A stretch of 64,000 nucleotides of DNA. Source: Crotalaria pallida. Its lineage: Eukaryota > Streptophyta > Magnoliopsida > Fabales > Fabaceae. Of the stretch, positions 21,925 to 34,019 are shown piece by piece. The notes below the pieces were generated by a model, which saw only the letters and a list, made by a program, of their open reading frames with translations, was not told where the DNA came from and did not search any database. The stretch covers positions 73,065,501 through 73,129,500 of the forward strand of contig CM075652.1 of the NCBI GenBank assembly GCA_037953625.1. Reading direction: 5' to 3'. A program made the translations under genes and the position numbers. Position 1 is the stretch's first letter. Each line of letters opens with the position of its first letter.

Positions 21925-22331
21925 TGTTGTGGGGTGTTATCCCACATGTACCGGCAAGCCGGTTTTGTTGATGTACGACGATGATAACGGGTTCCCGGTT
22001 AAAGAACTCCGTCACCGAGTCGGGATATTTTGAGGGTGGTGTGTGTGCCGTGTGTAAACAACGGGAGATTAGTCCGGTCATACCTTGGCCACTACCTGTA
22101 TTTAAAGGGTGGTTGGAATGAGACACTGTAATGATGAGCCATGATGGGCATTAAGGCCGAAGAGTAACGGCTCCATGAATGCCATCATTAAAAGCATTAT
22201 GACGAACCATTATGTCCATTATGTCGGTTACGTATTGATTGACTATTGATGCCGAATTGCCGCTATGCCGAATTGATACTTGTAGGTCCGTGATACCGGT
22301 TATTATTTGTCCGTGATACCGGTCCATAACA
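21925..22331 (-). repeat. 5' LTR of element E
   Basis: 407 bp, ends TGTTGTGGGG and CCATAACA. Close similarity to the other LTR indicates a recent insertion. Confidence 0.9.
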
Positions 22332-23061
22332 GTAACGATAATGAGTGTGTGAAATGAAATTATTTAATCTGTTGTGTTGTATGTGCCTATTTGTTTGATT
22401 GCCTAATGTAATCCCACATAGTCGACAATTATTTGTCTGAAATACTTACTCTCTCTATTATGCTACTCCCCCTTCTTGTATATGTATGGTAAATATAGTA
22501 GGAGGACTGGGCATTATGCTAAGGAGGTGGTTCGTCGTCTGTTGAGATATGTGGAGATTCTTCATTGTTAGAAGATGAAGAACTAGATGATATAGGAGCG
22601 TCCGATTAAGAAGTGGAATCAAGATTTGTTTCCGTGGAGTTTCCTGAGGTTGAGTCGGAGTCGGCAGTTGAGGACGACCCTAGCCATTAGTGGTAGTCTT
22701 TGTTTTGTTTTGTAACCCACTTATTTGCACTAGGTGATATTGTTAGAACCACTATGTAACACGTTTTGATGCGTAACTAGTTTTGGAAACTTATGAACTG
22801 ATAATTATTTTTAAATGAACAATGATTTGTAAAAATAGAGTGAGAGTTCCAAAGCGCGGTGTTGGTAACATTTCGGTTTGGAACTTGACAAGTGACGTGT
22901 GACATGATGACTTTATTTTTATTTGAAATGGTTTAACTGAAACATTCTTGTAATAGTAGTTCCATGTCCATGTCACCAATGTAAAAAAAAAAAATTGATC
23001 ATATTTTTCTATATTATTTAAAATTAAAAAAATAATTAAAGTTCTAAATTGGGGTGTTACA

Positions 23062-23382
23062 GAATTTTTGACCATTGGATATATCCAACAGTTCAAATTT
23101 TAAGATGAAAAATAAAATAAAAAATTCTTCGATTCAATTTTAACCGTTGGATATACAGTTTATATTTCAAATAAAAAAAAAAGAACAATTCCTCTCTTCA
23201 TCCTAATATCATTTCTCCCCATTACACCACCATTACTCTACCGCCGCCACCACTTCCACCACCACCAGTCGCCACCATAACCATATCCACTTTTGGTTGC
23301 TAGAATGACAAGTCAATTGCTAGTTTTGATCTTCCGCGATCTCAATCACTGAAGAGCGGCAATCATACAATCAATTATCTTC
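23062..23382 (+). repeat. Left inverted-repeat arm, inner part, and flank
   Basis: Continues the arm broken by element A. The ATTTTAAGATGAAAAATAAA block, the TTCAATTTTAACCGTTGGAT block and the CCTCTCTTC end match the reverse complement of 39662-39830. After about 23200 comes a C/A-rich stretch with CCACC repeats that has no partner on the right side. No gene seen. Confidence 0.6.
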
Positions 23383-23754
23383 GATCTCATTTTTAAGCAA
23401 AAATAACTAACTTCACACTTATTAAGGAAGTTACTTGAGTGTATTTAATTTTCTCAAATTCATAAAAAAATAGACTATTTTAGTAAATTTACATTGGGAA
23501 TGAAACAAAAATTAAATGATTCAACCACATTATGAGGATATTTTAATAAATAATAGAAATTTAAACCATAGAAAGTTAGTATTGAGAATAGAAAGTTAGT
23601 GAAATTTTGCTTCTATTAGTGAAATTTTGCTTCTATTAGTGAATAGAAAGTTATAATGTTTTGTTTTAGTAAATTGAATTATGATTTTTGAGTGTTATCT
23701 TACTGTGTTGGAAAAATATTATTTTTCTACTGATGAAGGAGTACTGTACGACTT
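23383..23754. mobile_element. Stowaway-like MITE, degenerate (copy 2)
   Basis: From GATCTCATTTTTAAGC (23389) to TTTTGCTTC (23630) the sequence follows the MITE at 2307-2566 closely, with shared blocks TAACTTCACACTTATTAA, TTTTCTCAAATTCATAAAAA and ATGATTCAACCACATT. The right end is rearranged: AGTGAAATTTTGCTTCTATT is repeated, and the best terminal-repeat match is CTGATGAAGGAG before TA at 23755. Ends are approximate. Confidence 0.65.
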
Positions 23755-24144
23755 CATGAAGTATTTTGTGCACTTTAAATATTAAATTTTAAAACATACA
23801 ACTATGAGTGCACAAGACCCTAGGGTAACCTAATTAAATACACCCTACCCTAATTAATGCCTAGCCACCCTAGTGTCCCCTCTAGAAAACATGTAATTAA
23901 TTAGTCCAACCAAGAGTGCAATGGTGGCCAATGCATGTAAAAACTTTTGTCCCCCTTGTCTTGAAAAGAAAAATTTATACCCACCCTAAACCCACTTAAT
24001 TAATTACTTGTCTCACTCATGAAATAAAATATAAAACCCTACCCTAATAGATATATGGAGCCGTGGGGAGTATGTAGGAGAGGGTGAAAACTCTTCAATG
24101 TTTATTGACCCCAAATTTTAAGTTTTGCATCCCCACCCACATTT

Positions 24145-24154
24145 TCTATAAAAG
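24145..24154 (+). promoter_or_regulatory. TATA box of element B
   Basis: TCTATAAAAG, followed by a CA-rich and then purine-rich leader (AAGAAGAAG..., 24212 on). It corresponds in place to the TATA boxes of C and D. Confidence 0.55.
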
Positions 24155-24860
24155 CCAATCATCTCACCCCCCCCCCCCCATTTTCCTCTTACTCATTCAT
24201 TAAGTCTTGAGAACAAAAAAAAAAAAAAAAGAAGAAGAAGTGAGAAGAGAGGGGGAGGCTGAGAACAAGGAAGAGGAAGAAGGAGGAGGGAAATCCAATT
24301 TTCTAGCTCATTTTCTTTGATTCTTCTTAGGTATGGCCTTGTTGCTTCTTGTTCTTGTTCTTTTTCTTCTTTATTTTCGATTTTCATCAAGCTCCAAGAA
24401 GGTTTTTGTTGTTTCTTCACTTTAAGCTATTGCATGTGTGTTCTTAAGTTTTCTTATGGTTTTCTATACTTGATAATATGTATATTTGAGTTTGGAAAAA
24501 AAAATAAACATGCATAAACTCTTGGAAGCCCACGGTTTTGGTCCCTCTTTATGTTCATGTGGTTTTTGTTTTTATTTTTGATTTGGAATAAAGAAATAAA
24601 AGAGAATTTTGTTGATCTTAAAATGTATTGATTTGTGTTGCAAAAATTTGATTTTTCCTCCTTAGGCCATTCGGCCAAGACAAAATAATAAAGGGAAGGC
24701 AAGGGAATGAGTTTTTTTTTGGTAGAAGTAGTAAAAAACTTCATTATATTCCACCGTGCAGAATAAAAACACATACAAACCTTGGCCTAATTTCCCCACC
24801 TACTATGTAGGGTTGAAAATTAAGGACACAAGGTGAAAATGAGAAAGATACCGATCAAAA

Positions 24861-25610
24861 TTATAGTTTAGCTAAAATACGGTCTACTAAAACAACATTT
24901 GACCACTTTCTAAAATCTGGAAAAATTAAAGACACTCTAAGAGCTAACTCCTTCTTAATAAGGACAAACACCTTGTCTGGTCTCAAATTCCTTTGAGTAA
25001 AAATTCTTCTGTTCCGCTCCATCCAAATATGGTACACACAATAGGCCATAGCTGCATAATTAATTTTCCTACGCACTTTTTCCTTGAATCCATAGTGCAG
25101 CCATCTGCACCAACTTGGAAAAGAATAGCGCCAGTTATCAAGACACAACCAGCCACAAACTAGCTCTAAGAGGCAACGACTCCGGTCACAAACAAACAGA
25201 AGGTGATCGCGAGATTCTGCACCATTTGCACAAAGAATACAATCCAACTGCATATTCATGAACCTAGCCATCCGATCCTTTGTTTTAAGTCTGTTAAGAA
25301 CAGAGAGCCACATTATGAAACAATGCTTTGGCATTGAATATGAATTCCAAACCATACCATGTAGAACAAAAATATCTCGAGGACCACAAGGAATTTATAC
25401 CCCTCTTTGATAGTGTACGTTTGGTTTTGGCTCCCACGCCACCAGCCGTTAATATACCCATGCTGAAATTTGTCCCTGCACTTCAAAATTTGTCGCCAAT
25501 GCCAACTAGAGGACGTTGAAATTTGACAATTCCAGAAATTAGCATGCTTCAAATAAATGGAACTAATCCATATGACCCAAAGATGATCAGACTTCATAGC
25601 CAACGCCCAA
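24861..25610 (-). pseudogene. LINE ORF2 C-terminal region, zf-RVT (copy 2)
   Basis: The stretch 25355-24861 carries the zinc-binding reverse-transcriptase tail (zf-RVT): LDCILCANGAESRDHLLFVC, then AAMAYCVYHIWMERNRRIF. It ends at 24861, near the poly-A tail. It is joined to the RT through a shifted frame at 25313-25603 (YLKHANFWNCQIST). Confidence 0.8.
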
Positions 25611-25615
25611 ACTTG

Positions 25616-26944
25616 TTAGCCTACTGCTGCTATATTCCATAATTGCACATTCTGAAAACCTAAACCGCCGTTTTTCTTGTGCATGCAAAGATTATCCCAT
25701 GCAACACCCGCATGAACCCTACCGAATTGGTTAACACCCCACAGGAAATCTCTAAATTTCTTCTCAACCTCCTTTATAACACCCTTTGGAATAAGAAAAA
25801 CGGATGCCCAGTAGGTATGCAAAGAGAGCAGCACTGAATTAATAAGCTGCACCCTTCCAATATAAGACAGGTTTCTTGTGACCCAAGATGATAAACGCTT
25901 CGTGATTTTATCAGACAAAACTTGGAAAGTACTCCTACTCCATTTCCTGGATGAAAGAGGCAATCCTAAATAACGGAATGGAAAACCACCTTTTTCAAAT
26001 CCATTGATTTGTTGAAACCGTTGCTGCATGTGTTCATTCAGACCCGCCATATAGAGCTTCGATTTGTGATGGCTAGCATATAAACCTGAGCTTAAAGAAA
26101 ACTCCTTAAAAGCATCAGTAAAGAGGATCACACTAGCCTCATTGCCCTTGCAAAAAATCATCAAATTGTCCGCGAAAGCCAAGCTAATAAGACCAGCTTC
26201 CTTACGAAATTGATGAAACCGAAATCTCCTATTCTGTGCAGCAGCCTTAAACTTCCTGGATAACATCTCCATTGCTAAAACAAAAATCAATGGAGACATA
26301 GGATCTCCTTGCCTTATGCCCCTTGAACTGTTAAATCTAGCCATCTTACAGCCATTTAAAGAAATATTGAAAGTAACAGTTGAGATACACTCCATGATCG
26401 AACCCACGAACTTGATGGGAAACTTAAGCTCAATCAGCATATTTCTAATGAAAGACCAACTTAACATATCATATGTCTTGTTGATGTCAATTTTCATTAA
26501 CAGTCTTGGTGAGACCCTTCTTCTCCCATAAAAACGCAAGAGCTCTTGACTGATTAAAATATTGTGCACAATACTTCTACCGCTTACAAATGCTGCTTGG
26601 TTGTCATCAATAAGGTCAGAAATAACCAGCTGAAGCCTGTTACAAATGATTTTGGAGATGCATTTATAAATCGTATTACACAAAGAAATTGGTCGGTAAT
26701 CACTAACACAATTAGGACAGTCATTTTTTGGAATAAAAACGAGGTTGGTGCAGTTAACCTCTTTTAACATTCTACCAGAGCTAAAGAATTCTTGGACTGT
26801 AGCAACACAATCATCACCAATAATATTCCAACTCTTTCCGTAGAAACCCGCACCGTAACCATCCGGCCCTGGGGACTTATCATAATTCATGGACATAATA
26901 GAGCTCTTGATTTCCTCAGCTGTCATGGGAGCTATTAAAACCAA
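25616..26944 (-). pseudogene. LINE ORF2 reverse transcriptase (copy 2)
   Basis: 442-codon open stretch with the non-LTR RT order: SPGPDGYGAGFYGKSW, NLVFIPKNDCPNCVSDYRPI, SLCNTIYKCISKII, DNQAAFVSGRSIVHNIL, LLMKIDINKTYDMLSW, and SRGIRQGDPMSPLIFVLAME. The catalytic box is FADN (26176-26165) instead of FADD, so one metal-binding Asp is replaced. The thumb region with FRYLGLPLSSRKWS follows. Both flanks are frameshifted. Confidence 0.9.
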
Positions 26945-27028
26945 TTGTATTTCAACCGATAGGACCTTTCCTTAGGTCAATTCAGAATCAGTCATGCACC
27001 AAGGCGTAGCAGGCCCATTCAGAAGATC

Positions 27029-28195
27029 CTAAAAATGATTCAGAAAAACCTGCCCAATCTCAACCTGATCACGATGAAGCAATCCATGCTGATCCCGAAT
27101 ATACAAAATTCTGTTCCTGTAATGTCTGATTCGGATTGCATCATGAAACACTTTAGTGTTCTGATCACCGTCTTTTAGCCAGAATTCTTTAGCTTTATGC
27201 CTAAGAAAACTCAATGCTGCTCCAGAGATTTTCAAGTATTCAAGGTTTGCCTCTTTCTCAAGCTTTTGCAGATGAATATTATGAGGATCCTCAGCAAGGG
27301 AAGACTGAGCACGGAGCAAATTAGTTCTACCAACCTCTTCTCTCTTGTCAATGTCCCTATATTTCAACATATTCAGTGTTTCAAAGGGCCTTGGAGAGAA
27401 CTCAGATTCCTCATGAAGACAAACATAACACTACCACACCTTCCTGAATTCCAATTATCACGGACAATCTGTTGGAAATTATCGTCCTCCGCCAACATAT
27501 TGAAAAATTTGAAACTCGAACGCTTGTTGCAGATGCTCGAATGCCAATTTTCAAGAACTGGTGAGTGATCTGACAGACCTTCACTGATGAAATTCGTTTC
27601 CGTATCAGGCCACAAATTTAACCAAGTAGCATTAATCAGGGACCTGTCCAGCTTAGAAACAATCCTGTCTGAATCAATTTGCCTATTAGACCAAGTAAAA
27701 AAATTCCCCTTATATTTCATATCAACCAGCTGATACCACGAAACACAATCTCTGAAACTTTGCAGCTTATCACAATCAATAACCTACCCACCAAGCTTTT
27801 CAGAAGGATCCAAAACAACATTAAAATCCCCTATCGCCAACCAAGACAGATGAGCAGTAGAAATAACAGTAAGGGCATGCCATAAATCATTCCTTTCCAT
27901 CTCATCATTTGAGCCATAAACAAATGTCACCATGAAATCAGTAGAACTAGGCACATGAGTAATCATGCAATGAACATGCTGAGAAGAGCTAGAAAGCATT
28001 AGACACTTATACATATCAGGCTTCCATAGAATCCAAATGCGACCAATTTCAGAATGATCAAGATTAATATGAGAACCCCAACCAGGCAATAATCTATTTC
28101 TAACAAAATCATAAGAATTAGCTCTTAGTTTATTTTCAAGAATGCCAATAATACCTACATTGTAATCGTAAACCAACCTTTTTAATTCTTTTTGT
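27029..28195 (-). pseudogene. LINE ORF2 endonuclease and connector (copy 2)
   Basis: GIIGILENKLRANSYDF, IGRIWILWKPDMY and WLAIGDFNVVLDPSEKLGG are endonuclease blocks matching LINE copy 1. A TAG follows KLGG (about 27784) in the same frame, then FFTWSNRQIDSDRIVSKLDR. A frameshift near 27370 separates this from a connector containing AKEFWLKDGDQNTKVFH, the block that normally precedes the RT domain. Confidence 0.85.
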
Positions 28196-31100
28196 TTTCA
28201 TCAAGGGAATGAGTTTTGTTTTTGTTGCATGTTGTATTTTTGTGTCCCCTATGGTTCTTGAGTCCTAAAGATTAAAGATTTAAGCTTTTGGTGGAAAAAT
28301 GGGTATGTACCATGAAATGGAGCTCACGGTTTTAAGGTCCCTTTGGTTTAAAATAAATTTTGATCTTTGGTTTGTGTATTATAAATGATTAGGAATTGAT
28401 TTATAGTATTCATAAACTATGAGTTGATAATTTGCACAAATTTTTCCTATTTCCTTTATGCATGTCACGGCCAAGGAGAAAAGTTGGAGGAAATGATTTT
28501 TGTTTTTCATGCATGTTGATTTTTCATGTTTCTTGATGATATTTGAACTTTAATGTGTAAAAGTTTAAGCTTTAAAAAGCCAAAATGAACATGCAAGACA
28601 TAATAGGGGCTATACGGTTTTATGAGCTTTGTGCTCAAAGAGGTTTTGATTTTGTTTGAATGTTTATTGTATGTTTAGAGTAAAGGATCAAACTTGGATT
28701 TTTATTAATTTTGAAGTATAAGTTTATGAGTTGTTTCATTGTGCGAAAATTTCTCATTTTTCCTTAGCCATGATTCGGCCAGCATGAGAAAAGGAGGAAG
28801 CAAATTTGATTCTTGATGTTTGGATGATTTTAAGCTTTGATCTTTAATTTTTGGAATGCATGATGTTAAAATCTAAGTTAAAAATAAACAAAATGGACAT
28901 GTATGAATCTTTGAAGCCTATACGGTTTTACCATGGTTTTTGCCTCAAAAGATTTTTGTTAAAGTGATTTGATTTATGTTGAAATAAAAGAATGAGAAAT
29001 GGATTTTTAGTGTATGTTTGAGTATTGTTTGGTTTGTGTAAAAACCCCTAATTTTCTTAAGCATAATTCGGTCAAAGAGGATTGATAAGGAAAACAAATT
29101 GGTTTAATCATGCTTGATTGTATGAGTTTAAAATAAATTATTTTCATGACCTATGATTCGATTTTAAAGGGAATATAAGTGATTAATCGATTTTATTATG
29201 ATTATGTATATGTGTGTACTACACGGTTTGATGCATGAAAATGCCTAAGTGTATAAATTGATTTGTGCTCTTTGATTATTTTATTAAGTGCATTTGGTTT
29301 AGGCTTGAATGAAAAAGGTAAATATAATTGAAATAAGTTTGAGTATTGATAACAAATTGAATTAGGTTAAAGCATGAAAATGGATTAATTTACTTAAAAA
29401 TTTGCATGTTTGTACAAGCTAAATGTGTGGCTGTGAATTTGCGATTTTTGTGCATGATAATATGTGTTGAAGTAGGAAATAAAGTCATTTAGGGGCTGCA
29501 TGATTGTAAGTGATATAGGAAACTAAGAGATGCATCGGTGCTGAATTTATAAGTTTGTTGCTTTAGCTTGTAGGCATGCGTGCTAAATGATGGTTGTGCT
29601 AATCTGATTGCCTTCAAATTTTGATATGTTATCCTTGATGCTATTTAAATTAATTCTGGAAAATTTGAGTGAATTTGGAATTGTTTTGGTATTTTAAATA
29701 AATTTTTGTTTGATGATGAAAGTTTAAAGAAATTGTGTTTTAAATGGCAAAAGGTTTGAATGAAAAGTATTTTCCTTATGTTCAATGACCATGAAACTTG
29801 GTAACTATTTTGATAATAATAATTTTAGTGCGTCTGAATTTTTGTGTGATTTTTGGATTTGGTTTGCTAATTGTAATTGAGTCATTTTTGTAAAAACGAT
29901 TTCGGAAAAATAAGCTTTTCGGATTGAAGATGAACAGAATTTTTGAACTTAACCTATTTCCAATAACTTGAAATTTTTATGGTAGCTTCTTAAACATGTC
30001 TTTACGTTATCTGTAAAATTTGAAGAGGTTTGGAGTTGAATTGATAATTTTTCTAAGAACGAAATAGTGAACCGAATGGTTCAGATTTTTCAGACTTAGT
30101 GGAAGAATTAATTGAAAAAGTATTACTTAAACAACTCCAAATAATCTGAAAATTTTAGGAGGTGTTCTTGACTTCATATGGAAGGTTTGTACCAATTTTC
30201 ATGCAATTCAGAGTTGAATTACCATTTTTAATTGTTGCATTTTTCTCTCAGGTCAGCAACAGTACCGTTTGGATTTTTATGCAAAATTTGATTTGAAACT
30301 TAAGTTAAGATTGTTCAATTAACTTGAAAATTTTATATGATGAACTTTGATATATGGGTATGTGTTCTGTAAAATTTGGGATTTAAATGAATTGATTTGA
30401 TATGGTTTTTGGTTGTGTCTTTCTTATTTTTCCCGTAATTAAACTAATACTCAAATTGATACTTTTTGGAGGTGTGTGAAATTTTTGTGCATTTTGGGTT
30501 ACTTGGCTGAATAGTATATGAAGACATGCTGAAGTGCTTAAATAGATATGATATGGATTTGTATTTAGGTTATGTGAGAATAAATTGTAAGCTAATTGGT
30601 TTAAGTGTTGTGTTTGGTTTTGTACTATCCTTTGAAATGGAACGATTCTTGAAAAGGTTTATTTCATTGAAAAATAATGAGTGTTTGGTTGTCGCCCTAT
30701 TTTGTTGCATGGTGTTGTGTCTGAAAAAGCAAATTGTTTTAAGTATTATTTTTAAGCAAAAGAATTAAAGGGAATTAAAGTATGATTTTTCGATGTTTTT
30801 GGATTTTTCCAACAGTGCAATTTTGAGTTGTTCCTTCTCTGTCCAGCAAGTATTTAGTCTGAATTTTTATTTATAAAAACGTTTTCAATTGATTTAGAGT
30901 TGGAGTTTTCAATGGTATTTGATTAAGATAAAGTTTGATTGAAAAAGTAGAGTTTTTTGACGTTTTCGGGTTATAAATCGTGGCTGTCCTGAACGAACCA
31001 GCAGCCAAAGATTTGTTTTAAAATGTTTTATTCATTGTGTTAAGATGATTTTGAAGTATTTAAAATATGTTCAAAAGTTGGATTCGATTTGAGAAAGTGA

Positions 31101-31302
31101 AGGTTTCTTTTATGATTACCCGATAAGGATTTAAAACGTGTTTTCGAAAAATGAAATAGCTTGAAGCATGTGTGTTGATTAGATAGAATTGTTTTAATTA
31201 TGTGTCTTGTTTTAAGAAAAGGATCGGCGAGTCGGATTTTTGGAGCTGCTGTCAGTCGGAAGGACCCGCGACAGTTTCTGTCAGATATTTGCCGGAATTA
31301 AG

Positions 31303-31304
31303 GT
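31303..31304 (+). promoter_or_regulatory. Candidate 5' splice site in element B
   Basis: AAG|GTGAGAGAGGGG. The same junction appears at 18290 (A), 59619 (D) and on the minus strand at 35874 (C). It matches the plant donor consensus, but splicing is inferred. Confidence 0.4.
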
Positions 31305-32863
31305 GAGAGAGGGGCTTTCCCCAGACACTGTGGTATTTAGGTAAATATTAAGACGTTCCGTATCACCTCAAAGATCGGAACTTAGTGGTCTCTGGGTCAG
31401 TAGTATCGTGGCAAATTGTTTGTGTGTGTGACCACGTATACGAAGGGGACTAGGATCACGAACCCTATGATGCATGATGTTATTAATGCCAATATGCCAT
31501 GATGATATGGTTTGCTTTTATTAATTATGCATGATGAATATTCTATACATGATGATGTTAATGTTTGGAACCATGTGAGATGTATGAATGACTAATACCT
31601 GATGGAAATTAAGTGAGGCAATGGAAATTATGAAAAGTAATAATGATGCTGATGAGGATAATGCGATAATATTTGATCGAGCGATGAAAAGAAAGAGGCT
31701 TGAATAACGATGCGATATGCTGACAAGTTTTGGAAATTGAGGAAATGAAAGTGCAAGGAAAGAAATGATAAGTCTAATATGATTGGAATCAGAAATGCGA
31801 ACGTGGCGAGCAGCGAAAGAACTAGCGTAACGTGCACCTGCTCGAGGAACTCTTCGAGATGTACGATTGATGTGACATGTTTGCCGGGTTGAGGAGCTCC
31901 CCGACGTGATCAATGATCGTGACGACTTCCGAACATCGAGAAAGCGTTAATGTGAAAGATGCGATTAGAGGTCGAGGTTCACCGGTGAACAAGGGTGACT
32001 CGTCCGAACCTAGGATTAAATAAAATATTAATAAAACTTTAAAAGTCATTGAATAATGCGGAAAGTTGAGTGTGAAGTAGAGGAGAGGAAGATACCCTGT
32101 TTATCCGTGGATACTCAGGTGAGTGATTGTGATAGGGGAGGGTGATGACGGTGAAACATCAAGTAACCTAGAGTGCTTTGCTAGGAAGAACGAGTCTATA
32201 TGTGATCGGGGATTAATACCCAAGGGATCGTAGCGTGTTCTGCTCCCAGAATTAGAAAAGTACTGTCGCCCCCTTGAGCAACTTTGGAACAGTGAGAGGG
32301 AACCTAAACAAGGAGGGCAGTCGATTGGTGTTGGGCACTTGCGATGTCGCGTAAAATGTTAATTGTCATGATGGCCGGCCTGTGCGGTTGTGGCTTTGAC
32401 AAATACAGATGTTGTTGGATTCTCGGCTGTTCGACCAGCTTGGGTTAAGGTTCCTGTACTCCTGTTTGCTTCCGACTAGGCTTGGGAGGATTGGAGGAGA
32501 TGTATGTGTGCTAACTAACTCCTTGATGACATTTCTTTAATTTTCCTTGTCATCGCTGGATGCGCTTTGATAAGACTTAATAAAGTAAGATGAAATTATT
32601 AAAAGATCTGGGAATGAGAGATTAAAGTACAGTGCGGATTGTCGGGAAAGAAAGTGGGAAAAAGGTCAAGTGGCAAGAAAGTAAGGATAAGATTAAAGAT
32701 GTGACATTGTTATAATTACGAGATGTGATGTGGCATTATGAAATAAATAATGAAAGGGATGAATGAGGAAGAGAGAGAATGGCACGGTTTAAAAGTATCA
32801 CAGTGTGATGACGTGATGCTAAAGATGATGATGAGGTGAATTATATTGTGTATTTGTTATCTG

Positions 32864-32909
<46 letters not shown>

Positions 32910-33028
32910 GTGTTTGTCTTAATATTGTTCCTTCTGTAATTCCACCCGTCGACGAGAAATCGTTTGGGATCGCTCACTCTCTTCTCTACCCTATTTCTTC
33001 TGCTGGTATTCCATACCACACAGTGCAT

Positions 33029-33310
33029 ATGGCATATAGCATCAAGATCTGTGTGAACCCATTGGATGATGGAAGCTGGGAGTTGACTCCAATCAGTTGG
33101 AGATGGAGGGGACCCGTCAGTGTGGAGGTCACTGATCCATTGTTCACGCTTGAGGAATTGGAATTGCAAGACATGATGAGTAGGCTCGTGCTGGCAGATC
33201 AAGAGTTCACAATGAATCCAACGTTTCTCGATGATGATGAAGAACTATTTGAAGACGCAGAGGAGCCGGATGAGTTTTCGGGAGTGCCCTATAGTGGTGG
33301 TGTCCCGTAG
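33029..33310 (+). CDS. Short ORF near the 3' end of element B (LTR-embedded)
   Basis: 93 codons from MAYSIKICVNPLDDGSWEL to the stop at 33310. The frame stays open upstream through the AT microsatellite, but that part is not believable as protein. The C-terminal third is strongly acidic (FLDDDEELFEDAEEPDEF). It occupies the same position in the unit as the ORF of D (61577-61816) and the broken ORF of C (33796-34019). Alignment with D is weak but keeps the order: hydrophobic start, a Pro/Trp or Pro/Lys middle, a Met-Met or Ile-Met segment before Leu-rich residues, and an acidic tail. No known domain is recognised. Confidence 0.4.
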   Translation: MAYSIKICVNPLDDGSWELTPISWRWRGPVSVEVTDPLFTLEELELQDMMSRLVLADQEFTMNPTFLDDDEELFEDAEEPDEFSGVPYSGGVP

Positions 33311-33795
33311 TATAGGTTTTATTTATGTTTTAAATATGTAATGCACTATCTTGAGATGTACTTAAAAGGAATGTGTAACACCCCGATTTGGCAACTTGAA
33401 AACTTCAGTTACTTAAGTTAAATATAGTGAAAATTTGGCCATTTTTTTTTTAAAAACGTGTATGACAAAGACATGAGAACATTTAGGTTTTCAAAACATA
33501 GTTTCATTTAAAACTCATGTTCTCACATTGCATAACACCTTTCAAGTTCCAAATCGAGATGTCACAAGACACCGCACCTTGAAACTTGTTCACAAAACAT
33601 CATTTAAAAACATAGCCCGTTTATGTGTTTCAAAAACATCAGTACTGAAATAAACTTTAGTTGGGGTACAGTATGATATAGTTATGGCTACTAAGAACTT
33701 GCAATGGAATACAGTACTCCAGGGGGATTACCTAGCTTCTAGTCATCTACACTAAGACTCGCCATCGAACTCTGAATCTTGGTGGATCAAGCTCT

Positions 33796-34019
33796 TCAAC
33801 CGCAAGCAGAATCGTCCTCATCCGCCTCCTCAGAAGTCTCTTCCATAGAGTCGCCTTGTGCTTTCTTCTCCTCCTTCTCACGAGCTAGAAGTCTCTCCAT
33901 GATTTCCTTTTCTTCGTCTCTATAAGGACTATGACATAAGCGGTCATAGTTATATTATCTCCTTTCAATGGAGATGCTCCTATCTCCCGAATGAGCTGGA
34001 ACCTCGCGATGTTTTTCAT
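33796..34019 (-). pseudogene. LTR-embedded short ORF of element C (frameshifted)
   Basis: Starts MKNIARFQLIREIGASPLKG and matches D almost residue for residue. A small deletion before AAATCATGGAGAG shifts the frame. The downstream part reads EIMERLLAREKEEKKAQGDS, then an acidic tail EEADEDDSACG, again as in D. Confidence 0.6.

Larger units (their letters stand above)
19755..22331 (-). mobile_element. Small non-autonomous LTR retrotransposon (E)
   Basis: Two LTRs of about 400 bp (19755-20153 and 21925-22331), ends TGTTGTGGGGTG and CCATAACA, flanked by GTAAC (19750-19754 and 22332-22336). The purine tract lies next to the left LTR (plus strand TAGCCCCCCAGC), so the element reads on the minus strand. 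The right junction gives the minus-strand start TTGGTGAGCACAGTGAG, whose TGG fits a tRNA CCA end, though I cannot name the tRNA. The 1.77-kb interior has no gag or pol. It is inserted in the presumed intron of element A. Confidence 0.9.
2870..23061 (+). mobile_element. Element A: giant solo LTR-like unit, with nested insertions
   Basis: Starts TGTAATACCCGCAATTTTT, ends GGGGTGTTACA, and is flanked by the 5-bp duplication GAATT (2865-2869 and 23062-23066). Removing the copia element (3564-14807 plus TSD) and the small LTR element (19755-22331 plus TSD) leaves about 6.36 kb, close to C (5976 bp) and D (5920 bp). TG...CA ends with a 5-bp TSD and no gag-pol identify it as an LTR-retrotransposon product, most simply a solo LTR of a very long-LTR gypsy-type family. 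It shares with B, C and D a GTGAGAGAG block (18290), a block containing ACTGGCGCCCCC (19227), the CCCACATAGTCGACA block (22414), and the 3' region. Family name not assigned. Confidence 0.75.
24717..28201 (-). mobile_element. 5'-truncated L1-like LINE (copy 2)
   Basis: Minus-strand insertion with a 16-bp target duplication, CAAGGGAATGAGTTTT at 24700-24715 and 28202-28217. A T-run on the left corresponds to the poly-A tail. It begins a few codons into ORF2 (KQKELKRLVYDYNVG), so ORF1 and the 5' UTR are missing. This is the usual outcome of incomplete target-primed reverse transcription. ORF2 is broken by stops and frameshifts. Confidence 0.9.

Noticed and set aside
24193..24420. Glu/Lys-rich 75-codon minus ORF
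   Set aside because: It is antisense to the purine-rich leader of element B; composition artefact.
32846..33028. N-terminal extension of the element B ORF with Tyr-Ile repeats
   Set aside because: It is the translation of an (AT)n microsatellite. The shared part begins after the GTCGAC block.
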